Of a DNA stretch of 64,000 nt, positions 28,625 to 39,397 are shown in pieces. The notes beneath the pieces were generated by a model. It saw nothing but the letters and a program-made list of their open reading frames with translations, did no database searches and had not been told where the DNA came from. The stretch's first letter is position 1; every line of letters begins with the position of its first letter. The DNA comes from Gemmatimonadaceae bacterium (GTDB lineage Bacteria; Gemmatimonadota; Gemmatimonadetes; Gemmatimonadales; Gemmatimonadaceae): NCBI GenBank assembly GCA_019637445.1, contig JAHBVS010000001.1, positions 1,895,586 through 1,959,585 on the forward strand, in the 5' to 3' direction. The position numbers were made by a program, and so were the translations under genes.

Positions 28625-30178
28625 CTACGCGAACACCCACACGCTCGCCGCCGTCGCCGCCACCACCAGCGCCGCCCACAGACGGTAGTCCGCATACCAC
28701 GCGGTTCCCGGTGTCACGGCCGACAGGCTCGCGCTCCAGCGTACGTCGGCCGGCGCTGGCTCATTCGTGCCTCGCGTCAGCGCGGACGCGCCGAACAACA
28801 CCGCGAGGCTGACCAGGAACAGGAGGAAGGCGTTGATCGTGAAGTGCAGCGGCCAGGTTCCTCCCTGCGACGCCACGAACAGCGCGAGCCCGGCGAGGTG
28901 CCCGAGGCCCAGCGCCCACACGGCACTGGCGCGCGTTAGCGACTTGGCGAACACGCCACCGAGGTAGACCGCCGCAATCGGCGGCACCACGTACGAGAAG
29001 ACTTCCTGCAGGTAGGCGAAGATGCCGGGGAATCGCTGGATCAAGGGCGCCCAGGCAATCGACAGCACCATGAAGCCCAGCGTCGTGCCCCGCGCGATAC
29101 GCAACAGCCGGCGTTCATCGACTTCCTTCTTGTCGAGTCCCGCCAGGTCGTAGACCGCAATCGCCGATGCCGCGTTCAGTGTGCTGTCGATGGTGGACAT
29201 GATGGCGGCCATCACGGCAGCGATGATCAGGCCCCGCACACCAACGGGGAGCAGATCGCGCACGAGCGTCGGGAAGACCTCGTCAGGGCGCGCGAGGTCG
29301 GGCATCAGGCCCAGCGCCATCGCGCCTGGGAGCACCATGATGAACAGCGGCAGCAGCTTGAGGCCGGCGGCGAACACGGCGCCCCAGCGCGCGTGGTCCA
29401 CGTTTTTCGCCGCGAGGAAGCGCTGCGAGATGTACTGGTTCGTGGTCCAGTAGTAGAGCCCGAGAATTGGCAAGCCGAGCACGAGGCCTGGCCAGGGCAG
29501 GTCGGGATCACCGGCGGGGCGGATCATGTGCAGGTGGTCGTCCGGCACGGCGGCCAACACGTTCGCCCAACTGTAGTCGAACTCCGCGAAGGTCAGCAGC
29601 GTGAGCACCACGGAGCCGATGATCAGGATGATCGCCTGCAAGGCATCGGTGAGCATCACGGCCTTGAGGCCGCCGGCCGCCGTGTAGAGCCCGGCGAACA
29701 ATCCAAGGCCGATGAGCGTGGGCCACAACGGCAGCTCGGGCACGAACACCGTGAGCACCAGCGCGCCGGCGTAGAGTGAGCCAGCGGTGTCCACGACCAG
29801 CGAGAGGAAGATCATCACGCCGGCGACGTAGATGCGCGCACGGCGGTCGAAGCGTCGCTCGATGTAGTCGGGGATCGTGAGGACCCGCGACTTGAGGTAG
29901 AGCGGCACGAGGAACACCGCGGCGAAGAGCAGCGCCAAGGCCGCCATCCACTCGTAGCTCGCCACGGCGATGCCAGACGCGTAGGCAGCGCCGGCGAGAC
30001 CGATCAGCGTGGTGCTGGAGACGTTCGACGCGAACAGCGAGGTGCCGACGACGCCGAAGCCCAACCCGCGTCCGGCAAGAAAGAGCGACTCCGCATCCTG
30101 CGTGCCGCGGCCGACCCGGAGGCCGATCCAAGCGACGCCCGCGAGATACAGGATCGGTACGAGCAGATCCCAGTTCAA
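28625..30178 (-). CDS. Sodium/sugar cotransporter of the SSS family (SGLT-like)
   Basis: The 517-residue protein has about fourteen transmembrane segments and the SGLT-like pattern: FLAGRGLGFGVVGTSLFASN near the start, TLIGLAGAAYASGIAVASYEW, a YYWTTNQYISQRFLAAKN segment, and AAIMSTIDSTLNAASAI, where sodium-site residues lie in this family. It should import a sugar or polyol with sodium. Its convergent position next to the glucosylglycerol genes makes a role in compatible-solute or sugar uptake attractive but unproven. The start is TTG, supported by AAAGGA about a dozen bases upstream. It is probably monocistronic. Confidence 0.88.
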   Translation of the reverse strand: MNWDLLVPILYLAGVAWIGLRVGRGTQDAESLFLAGRGLGFGVVGTSLFASNVSSTTLIGLAGAAYASGIAVASYEWMAALALLFAAVFLVPLYLKSRVLTIPDYIERRFDRRARIYVAGVMIFLSLVVDTAGSLYAGALVLTVFVPELPLWPTLIGLGLFAGLYTAAGGLKAVMLTDALQAIILIIGSVVLTLLTFAEFDYSWANVLAAVPDDHLHMIRPAGDPDLPWPGLVLGLPILGLYYWTTNQYISQRFLAAKNVDHARWGAVFAAGLKLLPLFIMVLPGAMALGLMPDLARPDEVFPTLVRDLLPVGVRGLIIAAVMAAIMSTIDSTLNAASAIAVYDLAGLDKKEVDERRLLRIARGTTLGFMVLSIAWAPLIQRFPGIFAYLQEVFSYVVPPIAAVYLGGVFAKSLTRASAVWALGLGHLAGLALFVASQGGTWPLHFTINAFLLFLVSLAVLFGASALTRGTNEPAPADVRWSASLSAVTPGTAWYADYRLWAALVVAATAASVWVFA

Positions 30179-30245
30179 ACGGTGGTCCTTTGGTTCGGTT
30201 GAACGGGCAACCTACCGCGCGCGGCCGCGCGCCGACACCCTCGCG

Positions 30246-31732
<1,487 letters not shown>

Positions 31733-31747
<15 letters not shown>

Positions 31748-32773
31748 CATATATCTATTCGGCCAGCGACGCTGTTCCGACTGTTGCTGCTGCTCGGCCC
31801 CCTCGCGGTGGCCGCGCAGGGGGCGCAGCCCACTCGGCAGGCGCCCGCCGATCGCAGCGCCGGATCAGCCGCAGCGTGGCAGGTCGCGGCGCCCGATGCC
31901 GCGAACGCGTGGTTCGACCTGCTCGCCACGCTCCGTGTGTCCGGTCCCGCTGCGTTCCCGTTGACAGCGTCCCCGCGGCCGGGCGTAGCGGCCGACCCCG
32001 GCCTCGCCCGCACACTCGCCGACACTCGGGAGAGCGAGGTTCTGCACTTCGTTCCGCTCTACCACCCGTCGGGGGATCGCGCCGCAATGGCCGCGGCGTT
32101 GCGCATCGCCGCCGCGGACGCCAGCGCGCCCGAGCCACGCGCGACGCTTGTGGTCGCTGCACTGCGACGCGCGATGTCCGCGCCGCTTCGACAGCGCGCG
32201 CTCCCGGCGCTCGCCAACGCGCTCGAGCGCGTCGCGTTGCCGGCCGCGGACCCACGTCTGCTCCCGACGTTGCAGCAGTCGCTGGACAACGAATTCCTCC
32301 CGGCGCTCGCAGCCTGGCTCTCGGCGGAGCGGCTCGATGCAGGCCAGCTCATCATCGCCGCAGGCATCGGTCCTGAGGGCCGTCTCTTCGCCGGAACCGC
32401 CGACCGTCGCGACAACATCGTGGCGGTCGGTCTCTTTGCCGATGATCCCGACGCCGAGGCGCCGCTGCTGGCCTTCGTCCGCGAGGTCTGCTATCCCGCC
32501 GTGACGCGCGCTGTCCAAGCGGAGCGCATCGATGGTCCTGCGGCTTCGGTAGCGCGCCGCAGCGGCGTCGCCGCCGTTCGATGCGGTGCATCGCTTCTCG
32601 ACGCGCGGCTGCCCGCCAGGGCGGAGCGCTACCGCGCCTTCTGGCTGCGCCAGGCCGGCGTACGCAGCGCCGGTGCCGACGTGGCCGGCGCCTTCCACCG
32701 TGCGTTTCCCGAGGACGCCGCACTGGCGCCCCATCTGGAACGCGCTCTCCGTCGCGTCCGGAACGCCCCGTGA
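31733..32773 (+). CDS. Secreted protein of unknown function
   Basis: I do not recognise a family. The 346-residue protein has an N-terminal signal (ATLFRLLLLLGPLAVAAQGA). A long Ala/Arg-rich, mostly helical body follows, and its composition suggests a helical-repeat scaffold (for example LRQRALPALANALERVALPA). One or two cysteines (EVCYPAVTR, AVRCGASLL) could form a disulfide. The ATG sits in the loop of the inverted repeat at 31722-31747. The next gene, an outer-membrane protein, begins 56 bp after its stop on the same strand, so a shared transcript is plausible. Confidence 0.6.
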
Positions 32774-32829
32774 CGCCGCACGCGACGTCCCACCCACACT
32801 CGGTGCGACGCGCACCGAAGGACGCACGA

Positions 32830-34149
32830 ATGCGATCGCTCCGCAGTCTGGCCCTTGCGGCCCTCACGCTTGCCGTCGTGCCGCAACTCGCACGCGCGAC
32901 GGACGGGCATCTGCTCCACGGCGTCGGTGCCGTGAATTCCGCGCTGGGCGGCGTTGGCATCGCCGCCAACAGCTCGATCCTCGGCGCCGCCTATGTGAAC
33001 CCCGCCGGTCTCGCCGCCTTCGACGGCACGAACATCGAACTCGGCTTCGAGCTGCTCAAGCCGGAGCGCACGGTTGCCTCGTCGTTCGGCGCAATGAGCG
33101 GCTCGACCACCAGCACCAGCGACTGGACGCCGATCCCGGCCTTCGGCTTCACCACCAAGCTCAATGATCGCGTGGTGATCGGACTCAGTGGACTCGGCAT
33201 CGGCGGCTTCGGCGTGAACTACGCCGCGGACCCGACCAATCCCATCCTGATGCCGGCCCCGAACGGCTTCGGTCAGGTCTATTCGAACTTCCAGCTGATG
33301 AAGATCGCACCGGCCGTGGCCTGGTCCGTCAATGATCGCCTGCGCCTCGGCGTCGCCGCGAACATCAACTGGTCGTCGCTGGCCGTGACGCCGATGCCGA
33401 TTGCCGCGCCCGACGTGGATCCGGGTCCGGACGCCACGCCCGGCACCGCCGATGACCGCGCCTACTATCCGTCGGCGGCCGCCTCGGACGCCGTGTTCGG
33501 CTTCGGCGTGCAAGTCGGCCTGCAGTACGACGTGACGCCCACGTTCAGCGTCGGTCTCGCCTACACCTCGCCGCAGACCTTCAGCGACTTCGAGTTCGAG
33601 TCGCAACGTGCGAATCCCAACCTGCCGAACTTCGGCGAGCCGCGCAGCTTCAGCTTCCGGATGGACGTGCCTGCCATCTACGGCGCCGGCATCGCCTGGA
33701 CGCCGAACGAGAAGCTGCAGCTTGGCCTCGACGCCAAGTACATCACGTACTCGAGCACCGAAGGCTTCAAGGACAAGGGCTACAACGCCGACTTCTCGGT
33801 GCAGGGCTTCGGCTGGGAGGACATCGCCGTCGTCGCGGCCGGTCTCGAGTACAAGCTGAGCGACCGCGTGACGCTGCGCGGCGGCTACCACTACACGGGC
33901 AACCCGATCCCGGACGAGCAGTCGATGTTCAACATCCCGGCGCCGGCCATCGTGCAGCAGCACGTGACGGGCGGCGTCGGCTTCGCGATTCGCCCGGGCG
34001 TCGAGCTGAACATCGGCGCCTACCAGGCCTTCGAGAACAACATCGAGGGCGCGATGTACCGCCCGATGGCGATCCCCGGCACGTCGGTGAAGAACACGAT
34101 GTCCGAGACCTCGCTGCTCTTCGGCTTCACGTTCCGGCCGCAGCGCTGA
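32830..34149 (+). CDS. FadL/OMPP1/TodX-family outer-membrane transport protein
   Basis: The protein has 439 residues from the ATG giving a signal peptide (SLALAALTLAVVPQLARA). The mature N-terminus reads TDGHLLHGVGAVNSALGGVG and continues to the AYVNPAGLAAF segment, the conserved FadL plug-region signature with its NPA motif. Alternating beta strands continue to a C-terminal FGFTFRPQR, as expected for a 14-stranded barrel. FadL-type channels admit hydrophobic compounds such as long-chain fatty acids. The acyl-CoA dehydrogenase at 13213 could use such substrates, but there is no direct link. The frame is open far upstream; that part was rejected. The 3' end overlaps the convergent DUF167 gene by 23 bp. 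Confidence 0.88.
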   Translation: MRSLRSLALAALTLAVVPQLARATDGHLLHGVGAVNSALGGVGIAANSSILGAAYVNPAGLAAFDGTNIELGFELLKPERTVASSFGAMSGSTTSTSDWTPIPAFGFTTKLNDRVVIGLSGLGIGGFGVNYAADPTNPILMPAPNGFGQVYSNFQLMKIAPAVAWSVNDRLRLGVAANINWSSLAVTPMPIAAPDVDPGPDATPGTADDRAYYPSAAASDAVFGFGVQVGLQYDVTPTFSVGLAYTSPQTFSDFEFESQRANPNLPNFGEPRSFSFRMDVPAIYGAGIAWTPNEKLQLGLDAKYITYSSTEGFKDKGYNADFSVQGFGWEDIAVVAAGLEYKLSDRVTLRGGYHYTGNPIPDEQSMFNIPAPAIVQQHVTGGVGFAIRPGVELNIGAYQAFENNIEGAMYRPMAIPGTSVKNTMSETSLLFGFTFRPQR

Positions 34150-34417
34150 CCGCTTCGGCGGTCACGCCGAGCAGTTCCACGAGCTTTCGACGCGCGCCGT
34201 GACCAGCAATGATGGTCACGGCGCGCGGCGCGATTCCGAAGTGTTCGGCGAGGGTCTCGATCACGGCGGCGTTCGCCGCGCCGTCCACGGGCGGCGCTGC
34301 GACGTGCACCTTGAGCGCGTCTCCGTGTAGGCCGCGAACGCCCGGCCGCCGGGCACGCGGCTGGACGTGGACGGTGACGCGGACGCCGTCGGCGATCGGG
34401 GAGATGGAGAGGGGCAC
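34127..34417 (-). CDS. DUF167 (YggU-like) protein
   Basis: The small protein of about 96 residues has the DUF167 pattern: VHVQPRARRPGVRGLHGD, then LKVHVAAPPVDGAANAAVIE and a HFGIAPRAVTIIAGHGARRK segment. The family has no firm biochemical role, though structures show a compact alpha/beta fold. The GTG at 34417 begins just before the conserved core; in-frame ATGs up to 26 codons upstream would also be possible. It overlaps the FadL gene at its 3' end and is divergent from the amidase gene. Confidence 0.8.
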   Translation of the reverse strand: MPLSISPIADGVRVTVHVQPRARRPGVRGLHGDALKVHVAAPPVDGAANAAVIETLAEHFGIAPRAVTIIAGHGARRKLVELLGVTAEAVSAAAGT

Positions 34418-34521
34418 GCTGGGCAGGGACGGGAAGGCTGAACGATAGCGCCGCTCGCGCATCGACGTCCGTGCGCGCATTTTGGCTCGGTTCACGACGC
34501 CCGCCCCCCGCTCCCGCGCCG

Positions 34522-36108
34522 ATGCCTCGCTCCCGACTAGTCACTGCCGCCACGCTCGCGCCGCTGCTTCTGGCGAGTTTCCTCGCGCTCCCACTCGAGG
34601 CGCAGCGATTCGACGTGATGGAAGCCACCATCCCCTCGCTTCACGCTGCGCTTCGTGCCAATCGCACGAGCTGCCGCGAGGTCGTGCAGGCGTATCTCGA
34701 TCGCATTGCGGCGTACGACAAGGAAGGCCCTGCGCTCAACGCCATCCAGAACGTGCATCCGCGGGCCCTGGCCATCGCCGACTCGCTCGACGCCTCACGC
34801 CGCGCCCGCGAGCCGATGGGGCCGCTGCACTGCGTGCCCGTCGTCGTGAAGGACCAAATCGAGACCTCCTCGATGCCGACGACCTACGGCTCGAAGCTCT
34901 TCGCCGACTTCACGCCCGAGCGTGATGCGACCACGGTGCTGCGACTGCAGGCCGCCGGCGCAATCGTGATCGCCAAGGCGACGATGGGCGAGTTTGCACA
35001 GCGTTACGTGAGCTCGTCGGCTGGCATCATCCGCAACGCCTACGACCGCACACGGAACCCCAGCGGCTCCTCGGGCGGCACGGCCAGCGCGGTCGCCGCC
35101 AACTTCGGCCTCGTCGGCATCGGCGAGGACACGGGCGGATCCATCCGCGGCCCCGCAGCGGTGAGCAACCTCGTGGGCCTGCGTCCCACGCTGCCCCTGA
35201 TCAGCCGCTTCGGGATGATGCCCGCGAGCCCCACGCAGGACACGATGGGCCCGATGACGCGCACGGTCGCCGATGCGGCACGCGTGCTTGAAGTCATTGC
35301 CGGCTACGACGCCAAGGATCCGGTCACCGCAGAGTCGTACGGACGGGTGCCAGCCAACTACTCCACCGCGCTCAAGGCCGATGCACTCCGCGGCGTGCGA
35401 CTGGGCATCCTCCGCACACCGCGCGATTCCGCGCAGCGTGCGCGGGACCCGGAGGGATTCGCGGCGTTCGACTCCCTCTTCACTGCAGCCGTCGCCGACC
35501 TCCGCGCCCTCGGCGCCGAGATCGTGGACTCGCTCGACATCCCCGTGCTGCGTCAACGCGGTGGTGGTGGCAACGACTACGAGACCGAGGCGGCCACGAA
35601 CGCGTATCTCGCCGAGCATCCGAACGCGCCGGTGAAGACGCTGGCGGACATCCTCACCAGCGGTGAGGTCGTGCCCTGGCGTGCCCGCAGCCTTTACGGT
35701 TCCGCTGGGCAGAGCACGAACGACATTGGCTATCTGGCGGTGATGAAGCGCCGCGAGGCCGTGCGCACCGGAGTGCTGCAGGCGATGGCCGACCAACGGC
35801 TCGACGCGATCATCTACCTGACCTTCGACGCGCCGGCCACGGTCATCGCCGAGGACGTGATGACGAATCCGCGGCCGACCGACGGCTACGGTCTTGGCGA
35901 CAATCGCGGGTTGAGCCCGACGCTTGCGTATCCGGCACTCACGGTGCCGGCTGGCTTCGCACCGAACGGCATGCCGGCAGGGCTCGAGTTCCTGGGTCGG
36001 CCGTACAGCGAACAGCAACTCCTCGCGTTCGGCTTCGCCTACGAGCAGCGGTCGAAGCATCGGCGTGCCGCGCCGACGGCGCCGGCACTCGCGCGCTCGG
36101 GTCGCTGA
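34522..36108 (+). CDS. Secreted amidase-signature family amidase
   Basis: The 528-residue protein has a signal peptide (LAPLLLASFLALPLEAQ). The amidase-signature domain carries the catalytic triad region: Lys in PVVVKDQIETSSMP, the Gly/Ser-rich NPSGSSGGTASAVAANFGLV, and IGEDTGGSIRGPAAVSNLVG with the cis-Ser and nucleophilic Ser. It should hydrolyse an amide bond in the periplasm or outside; the substrate (peptide amide, aryl or fatty amide) cannot be told. The ATG at MPRSRLV was chosen for the signal peptide. The stop overlaps the start of the kinase gene (TGATG), an arrangement that couples their translation. Confidence 0.9.
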   Translation: MPRSRLVTAATLAPLLLASFLALPLEAQRFDVMEATIPSLHAALRANRTSCREVVQAYLDRIAAYDKEGPALNAIQNVHPRALAIADSLDASRRAREPMGPLHCVPVVVKDQIETSSMPTTYGSKLFADFTPERDATTVLRLQAAGAIVIAKATMGEFAQRYVSSSAGIIRNAYDRTRNPSGSSGGTASAVAANFGLVGIGEDTGGSIRGPAAVSNLVGLRPTLPLISRFGMMPASPTQDTMGPMTRTVADAARVLEVIAGYDAKDPVTAESYGRVPANYSTALKADALRGVRLGILRTPRDSAQRARDPEGFAAFDSLFTAAVADLRALGAEIVDSLDIPVLRQRGGGGNDYETEAATNAYLAEHPNAPVKTLADILTSGEVVPWRARSLYGSAGQSTNDIGYLAVMKRREAVRTGVLQAMADQRLDAIIYLTFDAPATVIAEDVMTNPRPTDGYGLGDNRGLSPTLAYPALTVPAGFAPNGMPAGLEFLGRPYSEQQLLAFGFAYEQRSKHRRAAPTAPALARSGR

Positions 36109-38786
36109 TGGCCGAGTCCGCGATGGACCGTCTCGCTGCCGCCGTGGCGGACCGCTACCGCCTCGAGAAGCAGCTTGGGCAGGGCGGGATGGCCACCGTG
36201 TACCTCGCGCAGGACCTGAAGCACGAGCGCAAGGTCGCCATCAAGGTGCTCAAGCCGGAACTCGCCGCCGTGCTCGGCGCCGAGCGCTTCGTGACCGAGA
36301 TCAAGACAACGGCGGCGCTGCAGCATCCGCACATCCTGCCGCTCTTCGATTCAGGCGAGGCCGCGGGCTTTCTGTTCTACGTGATGCCCTTCATCCAGGG
36401 CGAAACGCTGCGCGACCGGCTGAATCGCGAGACGCAGCTGGATGTGGACGAGGCGCTGCGCATCACGCGCGACGTGGCCGACGCCCTCGACTACGCGCAT
36501 CGGCAAGGTGTGATCCATCGCGACATCAAGCCGGAGAACATCCTGCTGCACGACGGCCGCCCGATGGTGGCGGACTTCGGCATCGCACTCGCGGTGAGCG
36601 CCGCCGCCGGCGGCCGGATGACGGAGACGGGGCTATCGCTCGGCACGCCGCACTACATGAGCCCCGAGCAGGCCACGGCCGAGAAGGAGATCACCGGGCG
36701 CAGCGACATCTACTCGCTGGCCAGCGTCTGCTACGAGATGCTCGCTGGCCAGCCGCCGCACCTCGGCGGCTCGGCGCAGCAGATCGTGATGAAGATCATC
36801 GCCGAGACGGCGCAACCGGTGACGGCACTACGACGCACGGTGCCGGCCCACGTGTCCGCGGCACTCGCCAAGGCGTTGGAGAAGCTGCCGGCCGATCGCT
36901 TTGCGACGGCCAAGGCGTTCGCGGATGCGCTGGCCGATGAGCACTTCACGACGCGCACCACGGCCGGGACTGCCACGGCGTCCAGGAGTGCGGACAACCG
37001 TCTCGTGATGGTGCTTGGTGCGGCGCTGGTCTTGGCGGTGGCGTTCGGTATCTGGGGGGCGATGCGTCCGGGTGCGACGCCGCAGCCAAGTGCATACGCG
37101 GTGGCCCTGCCCAACAACGCTCAGCCGACGCCGAACGGGTTTGTCGTCCTGTCCCCAGACGCGTCGCGCATCATCTACCTCGGGCCGTCGGAGAACGGGC
37201 GCGCCGAGCGGAAGCTGTGGATGAAGCGGCGCGATGCCGTGGCGCCCGTCGCGATCACCGACACGGACGCCGCCAACGCAGCTGCGATCTCGCCGGACGG
37301 CAAGCAGCTCGCGTATGTGACCGGGGACTTTATTCGGCGAATGGCCGTCGATGGCCGCACGAGTTCGATCGTGGCCACTGGCGTAGCCAATGTGCCGTAC
37401 AGCGTCTCGTGGCAAGACGATACGACGCTCGTGTACATCGGCGGCAGCGGCCAGAGCCTGATGCGCGTTGGCCAGTCCGGCGGCACGCCCGCCACACTGA
37501 TGCGTTCGGACTCGCTGCAGTTCTGGGGCGTGTCGAGCCTTCCTGGGCGACGCGGCATCCTGATGATGGGCTGCCTGGCGCCCTGCGACCGCTCTGACGT
37601 TTGGATCCTCGATGCCGACGGCGAGAACCCGCAGGTGCTGGCCGAGGATCGGCGCATCGCCGTCTATCTGGAGGGGGGCGCGCTGCTGAGCGTCAATCGG
37701 AGCGCCGTCGCCACGGTGCAGCCGCTCGACCTGCGGTCACGCACAGTGAACGGGCCCGAGGTGGCGGTGATGGATAGCATCGCGATCGTCGGTTCCACGG
37801 TGTACCTCGCCGTGTCCAGGAACGGGACCCTCGTCACGCGCCGCGGGAGCAACTCCCAGATGAGTGAGTTGGAGCTTGCGTTCTTTGACCGCCGTGGCAG
37901 GGAGGAGCGGCCGGACACGAGCTTCACCTTCCGCGTGACGCAGTTCGCCGGCGATCACGGCTGGTCCCTCTCGCCGGACGGCCGCCGCTTGGCCATTGGC
38001 CTGAACACCGGCTCCGGCGACGATGTCTGGGTGAAGTCCCTGCCGCGCGGACCGGCGCAGCGGATCACGTTCAGCACGCAGGCGGAACGACGCCCGCGCT
38101 GGTCGCCCGACGGACGCTACGTGACCTATGTGATGGATGACGGCATTCATATGCGGCGCGCGGACGGAACCGGCGGCGACTCGCTCCTGATCGCGGAGCG
38201 ACTCAACGAAGGCGCCATCTCACCCGACGGCAAGTGGCTGGTGCTGCGACGCGGGGCGCTTGGCGCCGTCTCCGGCGGTCGCGACATCTACGGCGTACGG
38301 CTCGATGGGGATACCACGCGGGTGCCGCTTATCGTGACGCCGTATGACGAGAATGCCTTCATGATCTCGCCGGACGGCCGTTGGATTGCCTACGAGTCGG
38401 ACGAGACCGGGCGCCAGGAAATCTTCGTGCGGCCGTTCCCGGAGACGCGCGAGAACAAGGTGCAGGTCTCGGTGGACGGCGCGATCACGCCTGCGTGGTC
38501 CCGGGATGGACGCGAGCTCTACTTCGTCCGTGCGCGTGACAACGTAATGATGGCGGCGCGGGTCCAGCCCGGCCCCGAGTTCCGCACGGCTGCAGCGGAG
38601 TCCCTGTTCGTGCTCCCGCAGGCGACCAGCAATCTCTTGCGCAGCTGGTACACGCCGTACGACGTGATGGCGGACGGTCGCTTCATCCTGGTTCGTGCGG
38701 GGACGCAGGTCGAGTACCTGAGCAGCCGCCCCATCGAGGTCTTCGAGAACTGGTGGGATCCAAAGACGGCCGCGCTGCGGCGCTGA
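36108..38786 (+). CDS. Transmembrane Ser/Thr protein kinase with extracytoplasmic TolB/PD40 propeller
   Basis: The protein has 892 residues. The kinase domain at about 15-285 has a glycine-rich loop LGQGGMATVYLAQ, catalytic Lys in VAIKVLK, VIHRDIKPENIL, VADFGIALAV in the DFG position, and GTPHYMSPEQA. One membrane helix lies near 303-325 (LVMVLGAALVLAVAFGIWGA). The extracytoplasmic part holds repeated PD40 blades (SPDGKQLAYV, SPDGRRLAIGL, SPDGRYVTYV, SPDGRWIAYES). The family, common in Gemmatimonadota and Acidobacteriota, is thought to sense envelope ligands and phosphorylate cytoplasmic targets. The start overlaps the amidase stop by one base, so the two may be one functional unit. Confidence 0.92.
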   Translation: MAESAMDRLAAAVADRYRLEKQLGQGGMATVYLAQDLKHERKVAIKVLKPELAAVLGAERFVTEIKTTAALQHPHILPLFDSGEAAGFLFYVMPFIQGETLRDRLNRETQLDVDEALRITRDVADALDYAHRQGVIHRDIKPENILLHDGRPMVADFGIALAVSAAAGGRMTETGLSLGTPHYMSPEQATAEKEITGRSDIYSLASVCYEMLAGQPPHLGGSAQQIVMKIIAETAQPVTALRRTVPAHVSAALAKALEKLPADRFATAKAFADALADEHFTTRTTAGTATASRSADNRLVMVLGAALVLAVAFGIWGAMRPGATPQPSAYAVALPNNAQPTPNGFVVLSPDASRIIYLGPSENGRAERKLWMKRRDAVAPVAITDTDAANAAAISPDGKQLAYVTGDFIRRMAVDGRTSSIVATGVANVPYSVSWQDDTTLVYIGGSGQSLMRVGQSGGTPATLMRSDSLQFWGVSSLPGRRGILMMGCLAPCDRSDVWILDADGENPQVLAEDRRIAVYLEGGALLSVNRSAVATVQPLDLRSRTVNGPEVAVMDSIAIVGSTVYLAVSRNGTLVTRRGSNSQMSELELAFFDRRGREERPDTSFTFRVTQFAGDHGWSLSPDGRRLAIGLNTGSGDDVWVKSLPRGPAQRITFSTQAERRPRWSPDGRYVTYVMDDGIHMRRADGTGGDSLLIAERLNEGAISPDGKWLVLRRGALGAVSGGRDIYGVRLDGDTTRVPLIVTPYDENAFMISPDGRWIAYESDETGRQEIFVRPFPETRENKVQVSVDGAITPAWSRDGRELYFVRARDNVMMAARVQPGPEFRTAAAESLFVLPQATSNLLRSWYTPYDVMADGRFILVRAGTQVEYLSSRPIEVFENWWDPKTAALRR

Positions 38787-38806
38787 TCCCAGCGCTGCGC
38801 TCGCGC

Positions 38807-39394
38807 CTAGAGTGACCCGAGCACGACGCCGCGCAGCAACGACAACCCGAAGTACGCCACCAGTGGCGTGATGTCGATCATGCGGATCGGAGGGATCACC
38901 CGCCGCAGCGGCGCGAGGAGCCACTCGGAGAGCGTGAACGCGAGGCGTCCGAGCCGCGAGTACGTGCCGCCGAACCAACTCATCACCACGCGTGCGATGA
39001 CGGCGATCTGCACGATCGCAATGGCGGACGAAAGCGCGAGCCGCAGCAGGCCACCCGGCCCGCGGGAGCCCGCGTAGTAGGTGGTGACGAGCAGGTCGCG
39101 CACGAATCCGAGCACGCCGACGAAGAGCGCGCCAAAGAGCAGCAGCACGAGCAGCGCGATCCACGGCGCGTTCTCGTGCGTGCCGCCAAAGCGTGCCGTG
39201 CGCTTCTCGATGGGTGCGATCAGCGGATCGCAGACGCGACGCGCGAACTTCGCCAGCGCCGAGAATGCGTTGACGCGGCGCGAGCGCTCGAGCCAGGCCA
39301 CTGTCGCCAGCGCCACGCCGACAAGCAGCACGAGGGTGAAGCCGCCGCGCAGCGCTTCGATGAGACGATCGATCCCGCGAATCAGCTCGGCCAT
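38807..39394 (-). CDS. YggT-family membrane protein
   Basis: The 195-residue protein has two copies of the YggT-type unit, with four to five hydrophobic segments. The diagnostic C-terminal motif is LSEWLLAPLRRVIPPIRMID followed by ITPLVAYFGLSLLRG; a weaker version (FARRVCDPLIAPIEKR) occurs near residue 50. The family is linked to cell-envelope or division phenotypes in some bacteria, without a defined biochemistry. The ATG lies three bases after the aldehyde dehydrogenase stop, so the two form an operon read leftward. It converges with the kinase gene across 20 bp. Confidence 0.82.
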   Translation of the reverse strand: MAELIRGIDRLIEALRGGFTLVLLVGVALATVAWLERSRRVNAFSALAKFARRVCDPLIAPIEKRTARFGGTHENAPWIALLVLLLFGALFVGVLGFVRDLLVTTYYAGSRGPGGLLRLALSSAIAIVQIAVIARVVMSWFGGTYSRLGRLAFTLSEWLLAPLRRVIPPIRMIDITPLVAYFGLSLLRGVVLGSL

Positions 39395-39397
39395 GTC

